From: Bacteroidia bacterium
GTDB taxonomy: Bacteria; Bacteroidota; Bacteroidia; Cytophagales; Cyclobacteriaceae
DNA length: 64,000 nucleotides
Assembly: GCA_030432655.1 (NCBI GenBank)
Contig: JAUILA010000010.1
Location: 62,001-126,000 of the forward strand
Direction: 5' to 3'
Below the pieces are notes generated by a model, which worked only from the letters and a program-made list of their open reading frames with translations, was not told where the DNA came from and searched no databases. This document shows, piece by piece, positions 53,113 to 62,631 of this stretch. Each line of letters begins with the position of its first letter. Positions within the stretch are counted from its first letter, which is position 1. A program made the position numbers and the translations under genes.

Positions 53113-53988
53113 CTACGCAAACTTATTGAAAAAATTTGCGAGTGCCTTATCCCGGCCGTTAAGTTGCTTCTCCCATCTCCGGTCCTTCCGGATTTCAATT
53201 TCACCTTTTTTAAACCGGTTCCGGTTTCCCATTACCGTGTGAAGGTTTCTTGAACTAAATGTGTGGTCGTTAACGAATATTTTCGAAAGGTCATTATCAA
53301 GCTTATCCATTAGCAACTCTTTTGGTCGAAAGGTAAACTCATCATAACTGATCCGATGATACTTTTTACCTTTCCCGAAAATTGAAATCTTGCGGTTCAT
53401 ATAAACCCAGTTGAGCAGGTCGTAAAGAAAATATTTATAATTCAGCTTTACCTTTCCACCTGATGTTTCCTTTTTTAGTTTTTTTTGCCTGGACAGGCCT
53501 ACTCCGCCAATATGGCGGACGATATGGATATACGTAATATCAAATAAGCCTGTCGATTCCAGAAATTTAGCATAGCTAAGGTCTTTTGAGCTGTCAACAA
53601 TCAGATCCGCATGGCTGTGCTCTTGGATTTTCCGGTAGAATATTCCAGTGAAAAGGGTAAAAAGTTCCTTATCTGAATCATTTACTGGCTTTTCATATAT
53701 GATTCTGTCCCTTATCCGGGCCAGGCGGAAATTATCTATTTCTTCACCGGTTTCGCTTTTCACCTGTTCGAATGACTCCTGCATCACAGGAACCCAGAAA
53801 TCACACTCAGGGATCATCTTGATACAACCACACCGGCGGTCAGGAATTTCAGATTTTTCCCCGGTCTTCCATACCCGGCTGATTTCCCCGACATGTATGT
53901 ATTCCGGCATGGAGCCAATCACATTGCCCAGGAGTGTTGTGCCGCTTCGCGGGTAGCCGATGATATAATAAAGGCGGATGGGATTCAT
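53113..53988 (-). CDS. PAPS-dependent sulfotransferase, no. 4 of 6
   Basis: 291 residues. YYIIGYPRSGTTLLGNVI is the 5' loop (RSGTT core), followed by HVGEISRVWKTG. The 3' region is FDITYIHIVRHIGGVGLSR. A cysteine-rich patch (RRCGCIKMIPECDFW, about 52-66) follows the first helix, which none of the others shows. Other residues such as HADLIVDSSKDLSYAK fit the sulfotransferase family. Acceptor unknown. 69 bases separate it from the upstream flippase gene. Confidence 0.85.
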   Translation of the reverse strand: MNPIRLYYIIGYPRSGTTLLGNVIGSMPEYIHVGEISRVWKTGEKSEIPDRRCGCIKMIPECDFWVPVMQESFEQVKSETGEEIDNFRLARIRDRIIYEKPVNDSDKELFTLFTGIFYRKIQEHSHADLIVDSSKDLSYAKFLESTGLFDITYIHIVRHIGGVGLSRQKKLKKETSGGKVKLNYKYFLYDLLNWVYMNRKISIFGKGKKYHRISYDEFTFRPKELLMDKLDNDLSKIFVNDHTFSSRNLHTVMGNRNRFKKGEIEIRKDRRWEKQLNGRDKALANFFNKFA

Positions 53989-54057
53989 GAACTATATATT
54001 TCTTTTCTTTAATGGTTTTGATCACTCAGGGATAAATAAACATGGACGCTCACCAAT

Positions 54058-55506
54058 TTAACGTCTTAATATCAGGTCCTTCGCTTCCAACCATGCTTTA
54101 GTTTTAAATATGACATTGATAAAGCTGTATAATATTATGCCTAATATACCTTCAATAATTAATCTAAACAGATTTCCGGGAACTGCTGATTTGATATAGA
54201 AATCAAGTGAATAAATGGACCCTGCCATAACAAATGCAGCAATGAAGTAGGGACTGAGATTAAATAAAATCTGACTCAACCTCAAATCAATCAGTTTTCC
54301 CATAATAATAAACAATGGAAACATTAAAACCACACTCGCCAGAGAATAGCCAATTGCAACCCCGATTATACCATACTGCAATCCAATTACAATTGAGAGG
54401 ATTACGATAGATTTAAAGATCAAGCCTATTTTAAATAACAATTTCGTTTGCCCACGGGCCATAAAAATGTTACCATTAAGCGAGGTGATGGATTGAGTAG
54501 CACCAACCACTGCCAGAATCTGAAGTACGGGTATTACTCCCTGCCACTTATTACCAAGCAGGCTTAATACAAAAGGCTCTGCCACCGCAGAGAGACCAAA
54601 CATTAACGGAAAGGTTAATAAAGCGATATTCCGACTTACTTTTAGGTAAATATTCTTAATGGATTGTACGTCATCCTGAATCATGGAAAAAGACGGAAAC
54701 AATACCTTAGAAATGATACCTGAGACCTGACGTACCGGTAACAGCATAAAGGTATACGCCCTGCCATAATAGCCCAGAGCTTCTGAACCAATGAATTTTC
54801 CAATTAACAGATTATCCAGATTGCGGGTCCAGTAATTCAGTGCGTTAGTCCCGAATAATGGTAAACTGAAATTCATTATTTCCCTGATTGTCTCCTTGTG
54901 AAATACTGTATTTGGCTTCCATTTACCTATTAACCAGTACATAAGCATCAGGACGAATGAATTAATTACCTGTTTCCAGACTAAACTCCAGACACCCCAA
55001 TCGGTATAAGCCAAATAAATGGCGATGAAACTTGATAATAAGGTAGCTGTAAGATTTATTCGAAACTGACGCTTGAAGTCAAGACGTTTTACTAATTGGC
55101 TTTTCTGTACGAGTCCTAAGCCGGTAAAAAGAAAAGGTAAGCTCAGGGCATAGGTAATATTCTCCAATAAAGGAATTCCATAGAAGCGACTTATAGGGAC
55201 AGCCGCGGCACAAACCAATAAAGCTACCGATGTGCTTAAGATTAGATTTAACCAAAAAACGGATGATAAATCATTTTCCGTAATATCTTTTTTCTGAATG
55301 AGGGCTGATCCAAACCCGAAATCATTGATTACTGTTGCAAATCCGGTAATAACTGTAACCATGCCGATCAGCCCAAATTCCTCAGGGCTGAGAAGACGTG
55401 CCAGGATAATACCAACCACCAGTGTAGTGATTTGGGTGAATACCTGACTCAGCAGACTCCACTTAAGGCCTTTCTTAGTTAAATCCCTGTGTGCGTTGCG
55501 CTGCAT
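54058..55506 (-). CDS. Oligosaccharide flippase (Wzx-like, MATE/MOP superfamily)
   Basis: 482 residues with about twelve to fourteen membrane helices. GLKWSLLSQVFTQITTLVVGI is the family opening (here divided over the first helix), then LARLLSPEEFGLIGMVTVITG, GSALIQKKDITENDLSSVFW, IGSEALGYYGRAYTFMLLPV and SPYFIAAFVMAGSIY. These are hallmarks of polysaccharide flippases that move lipid-linked repeat units across the inner membrane. No WaaL/Wzy signature. The base composition becomes clearly AT-rich from about here to the right edge. It supports a Wzx/Wzy-type pathway. Confidence 0.93.
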   Translation of the reverse strand: MQRNAHRDLTKKGLKWSLLSQVFTQITTLVVGIILARLLSPEEFGLIGMVTVITGFATVINDFGFGSALIQKKDITENDLSSVFWLNLILSTSVALLVCAAAVPISRFYGIPLLENITYALSLPFLFTGLGLVQKSQLVKRLDFKRQFRINLTATLLSSFIAIYLAYTDWGVWSLVWKQVINSFVLMLMYWLIGKWKPNTVFHKETIREIMNFSLPLFGTNALNYWTRNLDNLLIGKFIGSEALGYYGRAYTFMLLPVRQVSGIISKVLFPSFSMIQDDVQSIKNIYLKVSRNIALLTFPLMFGLSAVAEPFVLSLLGNKWQGVIPVLQILAVVGATQSITSLNGNIFMARGQTKLLFKIGLIFKSIVILSIVIGLQYGIIGVAIGYSLASVVLMFPLFIIMGKLIDLRLSQILFNLSPYFIAAFVMAGSIYSLDFYIKSAVPGNLFRLIIEGILGIILYSFINVIFKTKAWLEAKDLILRR

Positions 55507-55604
55507 GGTTGGTCTGATGAAATGGTCTGTAAATGACCTCTGAATACATAATATTCCTGGCGATTAATAAAGTCTGAAGATTCACCACTTTCAATCTCAG
55601 CACC

Positions 55605-56432
55605 TCAATTAATTTGGGAGATTAATTTGTTTATCATTCGTTGATTCTGATCCACCAGTTCCTGTGATTCAGGGTTCAATTCGTTTGTTCCTTTAAACTC
55701 TTTATGTTTTGAAGAATTATGCTTTTGTGAAAAAATGGCATCATCAACTGATTCATAATTCCTTACACCGATATACTTAAGGATTGCGGATAATACTGAT
55801 TTTCCATTTTGGCCGAAAAGCTCTTCGAATTTGATGATCAATGATTCTGGTGCATTCTTATGAAGAAAACCATTAATCACACGATTACATTCTGTCCAAT
55901 ACCATATTATTTTTCGCTCCCTGGTTGCGGAGGGCCAATTGTTATATTCTTGATTCAACAACGCAGGGCTAATTCTTTCACGTCTGTCACTTTCAGAATA
56001 AATCAGGAATTTATCCTTGCCGTGCCTTTTATTCATTTCAGATACAAGAAATGAATCCAGGTTCCGAATCATATAGATTAATTTGATATTAGGAAATGCT
56101 TTAGTGATGAAGGGCAGCAAAAATGAGACATTGTTGTTTGACTCGAAATATACTTTCCTTGTAAAAAATGCCTTCATCAAATACCGGATTCTGTATTCAC
56201 GAATCCTGTTAATCACCTCGGCTTCACTTAAATTATTTTTCTTTTCTTCCACTGATAGATTTAGTAAATCAGGTGCCGGTTCATGATATGATAATATCTG
56301 CGAGGCATAATTATCGGCAATTATTTTTGCAAGAAATTCAGTGCCCGTCCTGCCTGTTCCAATTACAATGACTACTTCTTGTAAATGGTAGGGAAAAATC
56401 TTTACAAGAAAATTCTTCAATGTTTTTTTCAT
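55605..56432 (-). CDS. PAPS-dependent sulfotransferase, no. 5 of 6
   Basis: 275 residues. The N-terminal loop is VVIVIGTGRTGTEFLAKII, with R-T-G-T in place of S-G-T, and LIYMIRNLDSFLVSEMN holds the 3'-phosphate Arg and Ser. LIIKFEELFGQNGKSVL is the typical acceptor-side turn. This branch is less typical than no. 3 and could belong to a different sulfotransferase subfamily; some such proteins are of unknown activity. It is separated by about 100 bases from the flippase gene and 32 bases from the fused GT gene. Confidence 0.78.
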   Translation of the reverse strand: MKKTLKNFLVKIFPYHLQEVVIVIGTGRTGTEFLAKIIADNYASQILSYHEPAPDLLNLSVEEKKNNLSEAEVINRIREYRIRYLMKAFFTRKVYFESNNNVSFLLPFITKAFPNIKLIYMIRNLDSFLVSEMNKRHGKDKFLIYSESDRRERISPALLNQEYNNWPSATRERKIIWYWTECNRVINGFLHKNAPESLIIKFEELFGQNGKSVLSAILKYIGVRNYESVDDAIFSQKHNSSKHKEFKGTNELNPESQELVDQNQRMINKLISQIN

Positions 56433-56464
56433 AAAAGAAACCGCAATAAAATTTGATGACAGGA

Positions 56465-58594
56465 TTACTGGCAGTATTTGCTATACAAAGCTATCCAATT
56501 TCGATCAACATCTTCAGATAGAAAATGTGAAGTTACCTTGTCATGGTTTTTCTGAAGATCAGTCTTCAATAATTGAAAGTTAGTAACGGCGCGTTCAAGG
56601 GTACGGGGCAAGTCTTTGAAATCAATAATTTGTTCGTACTTTAATCCTGCCTGACGAAAAGGCCCATATGGTAACCAGCTTCCCGTAATCACAAGATTAC
56701 CTGCGTAAAAACATTCAGTAATCGCTGCGCTCAATGCATCGCTGGCTGGCAAATGAACAAAAATTCCTGATTCCTTTCTTAATCTGGCAATTTCCTTTTC
56801 ATTCAGGTAATCATTATAAAATAAATATTTGAACTGATACCTGTCCAGCATTTCTACGAGCTGGCTTTTATATTCAATCCAGTTGTCTTTTTCACCAATT
56901 CCATATCCGAACACAAAGACTAGTTTTATTTTTTCTTTTATTGAATCGGGTAATTTTTTTAAACACTTAACTATTTCAAGATGATTATTAAAAGGATTTG
57001 CATTATGCCCTACAGAAATTAAATATTCTGAAGCAGCGATTTCCCCCACGTTGTCTATTTCAGTAAAAATCTTTTTTGTAAGAATAAACTTCATCACTTT
57101 GGTTTTGGAATTGAGATATCTTCCAAACTTAGAGAGCAATATTTCCCTCATTTCCTGTGATTGGAGCGTAATAACAGAAGCCCGTTCCAAGGCATATTGG
57201 ACGACAAGCAAATTAACAACTCCAAAATTCCGCATCAGGTCAGAACCCCAGAATGAAAGTATTATTTCCTTATCCTCCGGAATAAAAAATACATCAAGTG
57301 AATTTTTCCAGTTAATGAAATGAAAATGAAAGGTATCGTGATCATGATATACCGCTTTTCGAGAAGCCAGCCGGAACCAGTATCGGACTGAACCGATGAA
57401 CTGACGCGGAGTATTTGCCTCTAACAGTTGAAAAAATGAATATAGCCAAAAATACTTTCTGAAAAACTGCAGAAAAATAGGGCCAATGGATTTTCGTAGT
57501 GTTTCTCTTTGAATCTGGCGATACGGTTTTTCACCGGGAGCGGAATTGGCTTCAAACGGGAGAAGCATATCAAATGACAAATCCTGACATCTTGAGGTGA
57601 TCGCTGAGTATATTGGATCAATATAATTTTCCTGGTTGGTTCCCAGGATCATTCCATGCGGATTTTTAAATTTTGATTTTCTGAGCATTCTCGCGAAAAG
57701 TGACGCTCTGATCCGAATTAATTCCGAGTATTTTAGAAGATTATTAGAATCCTTGTGTTTTCGTCCCGGATAATAGTATGAATACCGCTTAACTATTTTT
57801 TGTTTCTGACGGAGAGAAATAGATTCATTTCGCGCCCATTCAAATAAGTGTTTTTCAAGTACACTACCACTTTCAAAATTTCTCTTCGAAATGCGGTTTG
57901 CCCCATGATAAGTTCGAATGGCTACTGGTTGATCAACATTTCCTGGTATCAACTTAAGATAGTAGGCACATTTAATCCATAGCAAAGTGTCCTGGTGAAG
58001 GCGCAGATTTTCAAACCTTAGGTTAAATTTATCTAAGCTGCTTCGCCGGAGAGTAATACTATTCGTGTGCCAGTAGGGCATCTGGTGATACAAAAAATTC
58101 TGAAATATCTTTTTGGACGGGACCTTGGGAAGCGGTTTAAAACTCACCTCATTTACAGCTGTTTTAGCGGATTTCTTTTTGGTTACCATTCGCAGCCCCT
58201 TCTCATTTACTGCCATACTTCCGTTAACCTCATATACCCCGTCTATTGTGCCGTCTACAAAAAGTTCTTTCGATTTTTCAAAACGGTTTGGCAGGTAATA
58301 ATCATCAGCGTCCAAAAATGAAATAAAATCACAAGTCGCTTTTTCAATCCCTAAATTTCTACTGGGTCCAGCACCCTTATTTTCATTATTTAAGTGTTTA
58401 AAAAGACGAATTTTAGGATCCCTTAACTCCCATTCCTCACATAAACGAAGACTTCTGTCTGAGGACCCATCCTCAATGAGAATTATCTCACCCACTTCGA
58501 CCAGGGAAATTAGACTTTGAAGCGCACGGTCGAGATACTTTTCTGCCTGATAAACAGGCACAATCACACTTACCTTAAAATCAAATGTTGTCAT
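56465..58594 (-). CDS. Fused glycosyltransferase: GT2 N-terminus plus GT4-like C-terminus
   Basis: 709 residues, about twice the usual glycosyltransferase length. Residues 8-250 are a GT2 domain: VIVPVYQAEKYLDRALQSL, ILIEDGSSDRSL and DFISFLDADDYYLPNRF. A mid region (about 260-400) carries basic helices. Residues 410-709 look like a GT-B domain of the WecF/GT4-type: HFHFINWKNSLDVFF, ILSFWGSDLMRNFG, YLISVGHNANPFNNH, FVFGYGIGEKDNW and FVHLPASDALSAAITECFY. One protein may therefore add two sugars in turn. It overlaps the next GT4 by 4 bases (ATGA). The continuous frame argues against a sequencing fusion. Confidence 0.85.
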   Translation of the reverse strand: MTTFDFKVSVIVPVYQAEKYLDRALQSLISLVEVGEIILIEDGSSDRSLRLCEEWELRDPKIRLFKHLNNENKGAGPSRNLGIEKATCDFISFLDADDYYLPNRFEKSKELFVDGTIDGVYEVNGSMAVNEKGLRMVTKKKSAKTAVNEVSFKPLPKVPSKKIFQNFLYHQMPYWHTNSITLRRSSLDKFNLRFENLRLHQDTLLWIKCAYYLKLIPGNVDQPVAIRTYHGANRISKRNFESGSVLEKHLFEWARNESISLRQKQKIVKRYSYYYPGRKHKDSNNLLKYSELIRIRASLFARMLRKSKFKNPHGMILGTNQENYIDPIYSAITSRCQDLSFDMLLPFEANSAPGEKPYRQIQRETLRKSIGPIFLQFFRKYFWLYSFFQLLEANTPRQFIGSVRYWFRLASRKAVYHDHDTFHFHFINWKNSLDVFFIPEDKEIILSFWGSDLMRNFGVVNLLVVQYALERASVITLQSQEMREILLSKFGRYLNSKTKVMKFILTKKIFTEIDNVGEIAASEYLISVGHNANPFNNHLEIVKCLKKLPDSIKEKIKLVFVFGYGIGEKDNWIEYKSQLVEMLDRYQFKYLFYNDYLNEKEIARLRKESGIFVHLPASDALSAAITECFYAGNLVITGSWLPYGPFRQAGLKYEQIIDFKDLPRTLERAVTNFQLLKTDLQKNHDKVTSHFLSEDVDRNWIALYSKYCQ

Positions 58595-59712
58595 GATGCC
58601 ACTTGATCTTTTATCGTTTGAGTTAATTTGTCTAAGTGGCGCTGAAGAGTGAAATTACTTAGTATCCGCTTTTTGGCATTCTCACCAAGTCGGACTGCCA
58701 GAGAATAATCAGTAGCGATTCGTGTCATAAATTCGGCCATTCTTTCAATATCATTTTCATCTACCAGAAAACCAGTCTGCTCATGATCAACTACGTCTGC
58801 TATGCCAGCGTGCCTGGTGGCAACCACAGGAAGGCCCGCCGCCTGCGATTCCAGAACTGCCAGAGGTGTGCCCTCCTTATCGCCATTTTCTGCTACTACA
58901 GAATGTTGAACGAAAGCCCGGACTTTACCCATCAAGCCCTTAATCTCTTCGGGTGAGAGAACCCCATGAAATGTTACGTTACTTGAAATTTTATTTTTTT
59001 CAACAAGCCTTTTACATTCATCCAATAATTCGCCAGATCCCACCATATGCAACCTGGCTTCCGGTACTCTTTCCACCACTTTAGAAAACGCAACAATGGT
59101 TTTTTGCGGTGCTTTCTTAGCGACAAACCTCCCAATTGCAAGAAAAGCAGGTTGGGATAAATCAGTCTTTACATAGTGAAAGATATCATCCGGGCCATAA
59201 ACATTATATACAAGCTTTTCCTTAGACATCCCTATAGACTCAGCCTTTTTCAGCATATCTTTCGATACAACTACGATTTTCGATGCTACCTCATTAAGTT
59301 CTTTGTAATTATCATACTTTTTTAAATGTTTGGTCGCATACATATCATGGCCATGAAAATGAACCACAAGGGGAATTCCAGAGCGTCTTATAACGGGGAG
59401 AATTTTTGACGCATAATGTCCGTATTCCGCCAGTACAACATCAACCTTGTTTCTTTTCAGAGAACTTTCTAAAGATTTTTCATAATCCAATATTGAGTTG
59501 CCTGTTATTTTACCAATTAATCGAAACAGTACTTTTTTCAATCCACGATTTAGAATTCCCGCCTTATCGTGCCTGAATGGGTACCCGTCTCCATAATACA
59601 GATGAATATTGAAAGGAAGCTTTTCAATATGCTGTTTAATAAAGGTCTCAGAATACTGTCCTTTTCGCTTTGTAACAATAGCGAGGTTCAAATTCTGCGT
59701 ACTCTTACTCAT
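58591..59712 (-). CDS. Glycosyltransferase family 4
   Basis: 373 residues. IAVLVLAEYGHYASKILPV is replaced here by KVDVVLAEYGHYASKIL in the acceptor domain; IPLVVHFHGHDMYATKHL, FLAIGRFVAKKAPQKTIVAF, VTFHGVLSPEEIKGLMGKV and ENGDKEGTPLAVLESQAAG with E-x7-E are the GT4 signatures. GPDDIFHYVKTDLSQPAF separates the two domains. It is AT-rich like its neighbours. Its ATG overlaps nothing upstream; the gap to the upstream GT2 is 50 bases. Confidence 0.92.
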   Translation of the reverse strand: MSKSTQNLNLAIVTKRKGQYSETFIKQHIEKLPFNIHLYYGDGYPFRHDKAGILNRGLKKVLFRLIGKITGNSILDYEKSLESSLKRNKVDVVLAEYGHYASKILPVIRRSGIPLVVHFHGHDMYATKHLKKYDNYKELNEVASKIVVVSKDMLKKAESIGMSKEKLVYNVYGPDDIFHYVKTDLSQPAFLAIGRFVAKKAPQKTIVAFSKVVERVPEARLHMVGSGELLDECKRLVEKNKISSNVTFHGVLSPEEIKGLMGKVRAFVQHSVVAENGDKEGTPLAVLESQAAGLPVVATRHAGIADVVDHEQTGFLVDENDIERMAEFMTRIATDYSLAVRLGENAKKRILSNFTLQRHLDKLTQTIKDQVAS

Positions 59713-59762
59713 TATCTCTAATCTTCACTAAAGTCTAAACGCCCAAAGTTAGGGATTACGGA

Positions 59763-60692
59763 CTATTTTGAAAGGTGCTTTTTCAGGAACTGGCGAAGAA
59801 TATCATATGTGGAAACCCCTGCCGCAGAAGGTAGCATGAACAAATCCATTGAATTCTTTAAAGGGTGAATTTTCACCCATCTGTCAATACATTCTTTTTG
59901 TCTGCTTTTAATGGCACCATTGTCACAAATACTCTTCAGAGAATTTATAATTATTAATTCCTCTGTTATTCTCCTTCTTTTCTTTTTTAAGGTATTATGA
60001 ACCCGTGTACTTGATTGCGTACGCCTGAAAAAGTTTAACTTTTTATTGATAAATCCTACCATTCCGTTCCTGAGGATCAAAGTCCAAATCAACCAATCGC
60101 CAGCATGACGCATTGTAAACGCTTGTGAATTCAAAGGAAACAGGTCTTTTCGAAAAACAACAGAACTTGCATTAGGAATAACATTCAAATAGATAAGCTT
60201 CTCACAAATCAATGAAATTCCCTTACAAACCCCGGAATCCTCGATTTTATCCTTACCTGGAAAATCGGTCTGATTGCTGGAATTGTAAAGAATGACTCCA
60301 TCTTCACCAATAATCTCACTGTCCGAATAGGACAAAGCTAAACCTGGATGAGCTAAATGCAACTTAACATGATTTAATAGGAATTCCGGAACGGCAAGGT
60401 CATCTGATTCTGCGATCCAGATAAGCTGGCCTCTGGCCTTTTCCACTCCTTTTTTCCATTGTTTAAATGCAGAGCCGGAGTTATGCTCGTTTATAACAAT
60501 ATGACTTACTTTCGAATGATCCGAATATTCTAAGAGCAGTTGACTGCTTCCATCTGTAGAAGCATCATCAAGAAGTATAATTTCATAGTCCTGATATGTT
60601 TGGCGAAAAATACTATCCAAACGACTTTCCAGGAATTCCGAATGATTATAATTTGGTACTATAACTGAAACGAACAATCCTTCTTTATTCAT
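59763..60692 (-). CDS. Glycosyltransferase family 2
   Basis: 309 residues. VSVIVPNYNHSEFLESRLDS, ILLDDASTDGSSQLL, ARGQLIWIAESDDLAVPEF and MRHAGDWLIWTLIL are the GT2 nucleotide-sugar, metal-binding (SDD) and acceptor blocks. The C-terminal 90 residues are basic and helical (NTLKKKRRRITEELII). Inverting GT-A enzyme, cytoplasmic face. Donor unknown. It lies 23 bases downstream of the WbsX gene. Confidence 0.9.
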   Translation of the reverse strand: MNKEGLFVSVIVPNYNHSEFLESRLDSIFRQTYQDYEIILLDDASTDGSSQLLLEYSDHSKVSHIVINEHNSGSAFKQWKKGVEKARGQLIWIAESDDLAVPEFLLNHVKLHLAHPGLALSYSDSEIIGEDGVILYNSSNQTDFPGKDKIEDSGVCKGISLICEKLIYLNVIPNASSVVFRKDLFPLNSQAFTMRHAGDWLIWTLILRNGMVGFINKKLNFFRRTQSSTRVHNTLKKKRRRITEELIIINSLKSICDNGAIKSRQKECIDRWVKIHPLKNSMDLFMLPSAAGVSTYDILRQFLKKHLSK

Positions 60693-60715
60693 TTAATACC
60701 AACTCAATACAGCAT

Positions 60716-61789
60716 TTAGCTTAAGGCTCTTTTTGTTGCCTCCAAGAAAGAATGACCATTTTTTATACAAGGTTCAAGATGGTTTCCTTCCGCCCATTCG
60801 TTCATTGCATTTATGAAAAAGAGGTTTTCATCTTCGCTATATGGTTCGAAAGATTCAACCAGATTTCTCATCCATTGTTCGTAAACATTGGGGTCGTCCC
60901 CTATAGCAATTGATCCTCTTTCCCCCTTCCTTGGAGTATTGTCCCATGACGGAGTAACAGACCGATACACTTTATAATCGGGTAAAACTCTATTCACAGA
61001 TTCCATCATTCCGCGCTTATAGTCCCGCAAGTCAAACCACTTTTTTAAACCCCATTTCTGTAACCTTGTCTTTTTGATTTTATGCTTGATGATTTTATGA
61101 GGGGAAAATTCAATTGCAGCATCAAAACCAAAATCGACTGGATTTACTGTTCGATTAAAACTTTCCAAAAGACATAGATATAAGTCATCAAATCCGAATT
61201 CTTCTTTTGCTATATTTCTCCAAACCCTTGCTGTCGCAGATAAATCAGGGAAATGTCTTTCATCATAGACCGCGAAAACAGGACACTTGTTAATTGTAAT
61301 ATACCGAGGGTCCGAAAAAACATGAGTACATAACCAACGAATATGTTCAGCATCATCTTGTTCCGAATAATCCTGATGCATTAAAACGTCGCTATCTTTC
61401 CCGTCCCATCTCCTAGTCCAGTTTTCATTAGCCCAACAGAGCATGAAAGGCATATTCAGATCTTTTTGAGCTAACATTCCGTCTATTGGCTCATCCAACA
61501 GTCGTTTACCATTGAACCAGTAATGGTAGTAACAAAACCCGTGGATACCATATTCTTTGGCCAAGTCAGCCTGTGCACGTCGTGCCTGGGGCAGTCTGAG
61601 GTCGTAAAATCCCAGGTCTGTAGGTAAGTTAGGCTGAAAGTGCCCATTGAACAGTGGTTTCGCTTTTGTTACATTAGTCCATTCAGTAAATCCCTTACCC
61701 CACCACTGGTCATTTTCAGGCGTGGGATGAAACTGGGGAAGTACAAATGCTAAGGTGCGTATATTTCGTTTGTTATTTACTTTTTCCAA
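60716..61789 (-). CDS. WbsX-like glycosyltransferase/GH99-like protein
   Basis: 357 residues. The signature is ALAFVLPQFHPTPENDQWWG with key residues Q, F, H and W, then GFTEWTNVTKAKPLF, HFQPNLPTDLGFYDLRLP, HGFCYYHYWFNGKRLL and FMLCWANENWTRRWDG. This TIM-barrel family is found in O-antigen and capsule clusters as WbsX; in some members it is fused to glycosyltransferases and related to GH99. It is not clear whether it makes or breaks a bond. It overlaps the upstream sulfotransferase by 13 bases. Length and motifs are complete. Confidence 0.88.
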   Translation of the reverse strand: MEKVNNKRNIRTLAFVLPQFHPTPENDQWWGKGFTEWTNVTKAKPLFNGHFQPNLPTDLGFYDLRLPQARRAQADLAKEYGIHGFCYYHYWFNGKRLLDEPIDGMLAQKDLNMPFMLCWANENWTRRWDGKDSDVLMHQDYSEQDDAEHIRWLCTHVFSDPRYITINKCPVFAVYDERHFPDLSATARVWRNIAKEEFGFDDLYLCLLESFNRTVNPVDFGFDAAIEFSPHKIIKHKIKKTRLQKWGLKKWFDLRDYKRGMMESVNRVLPDYKVYRSVTPSWDNTPRKGERGSIAIGDDPNVYEQWMRNLVESFEPYSEDENLFFINAMNEWAEGNHLEPCIKNGHSFLEATKRALS

Positions 61790-62631
61790 TGGCTGAGGTC
61801 TCGATTCAGGAATAATTGTAAATTATCAATTTCATCGGCATACAATGACAATAACAATTCCTTATCCTTTTTCTTCATCGATGGTTTTGTGGCAATTCTC
61901 TTTTTTAAGTTGTCTGGCAAATACTTGGTTATATAAAGCTTCCGGTTAACGGCCTTCAAAGCTTTAAGAACAGGTCTGGTTTCCACCCGATTATTAGTGT
62001 TGTACTTTTTTGTAGTATTTGGAGTGAAGTTTGTCGCAATTTTCAAATATTCGCAAATTGATTTGAATGTCTCTTCCGGATTGTCTTTCAGGTCCTCGTT
62101 TATAAAAATCTTTAATTGGCTTTTACCAAATTTTTCCTGATATGTCTTGAGGGAATTATAATAATAACCAAGCGCAATATACTGTTTACCCTGGGGTAGT
62201 TCCTTACCTTTAAGTTCTTCCTTTAAAGCCTTTGAAAAGCTTCTTTTCTCCTCTCCCCAGCGTACATACATTAGATAATTCGAATAAGCTCTTTGAATTG
62301 GGTTTCGTAAGATGGCAATCAACTTCATTTCCGGATTGTAATCGTAGATATGCTCGGCAACCCATGGGTTTGCAAGGTAGGAAGTTGATGACTCTCCGGC
62401 AGCTTTAAAATTCTCACTGCCTTCAAACAGCTCCTTGTAGGAGGATATAGATCTAATTACGCGTTGGGTCCTAAAATTCGTATCTTCTTGTTGTTCTTTA
62501 TAGTAATTAAAAAACATCGGTTCCTTTATTTCTGGCTTAAAAACATCAGGGTGTTCAGTTAAATACTGAAAGAGTGAAGTGGTTCCTCCCTTATTTGCTC
62601 CGATTATTAAAAAGTTAGGTTTGATACTCAT
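61777..62631 (-). CDS. PAPS-dependent sulfotransferase, no. 6 of 6 (heparan-type)
   Basis: 284 residues. FLIIGANKGGTTSLFQYL is the 5'-phosphosulfate loop, HPDVFKPEIKEPMFFNYY the K-E-P-x-F-F block, GESSTSYLANPW the next, and MKLIAILRNPIQRAYSNYL the 3'-phosphate strand with Arg and Ser. This is the same branch as no. 3 but the sequences differ over most of their length, so it is not a recent duplicate. A heparan-sulfotransferase-like role on a polymer or repeat unit is likely. It is coupled to the GT4 gene upstream by ATGA. Confidence 0.9.
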   Translation of the reverse strand: MSIKPNFLIIGANKGGTTSLFQYLTEHPDVFKPEIKEPMFFNYYKEQQEDTNFRTQRVIRSISSYKELFEGSENFKAAGESSTSYLANPWVAEHIYDYNPEMKLIAILRNPIQRAYSNYLMYVRWGEEKRSFSKALKEELKGKELPQGKQYIALGYYYNSLKTYQEKFGKSQLKIFINEDLKDNPEETFKSICEYLKIATNFTPNTTKKYNTNNRVETRPVLKALKAVNRKLYITKYLPDNLKKRIATKPSMKKKDKELLLSLYADEIDNLQLFLNRDLSHWKK

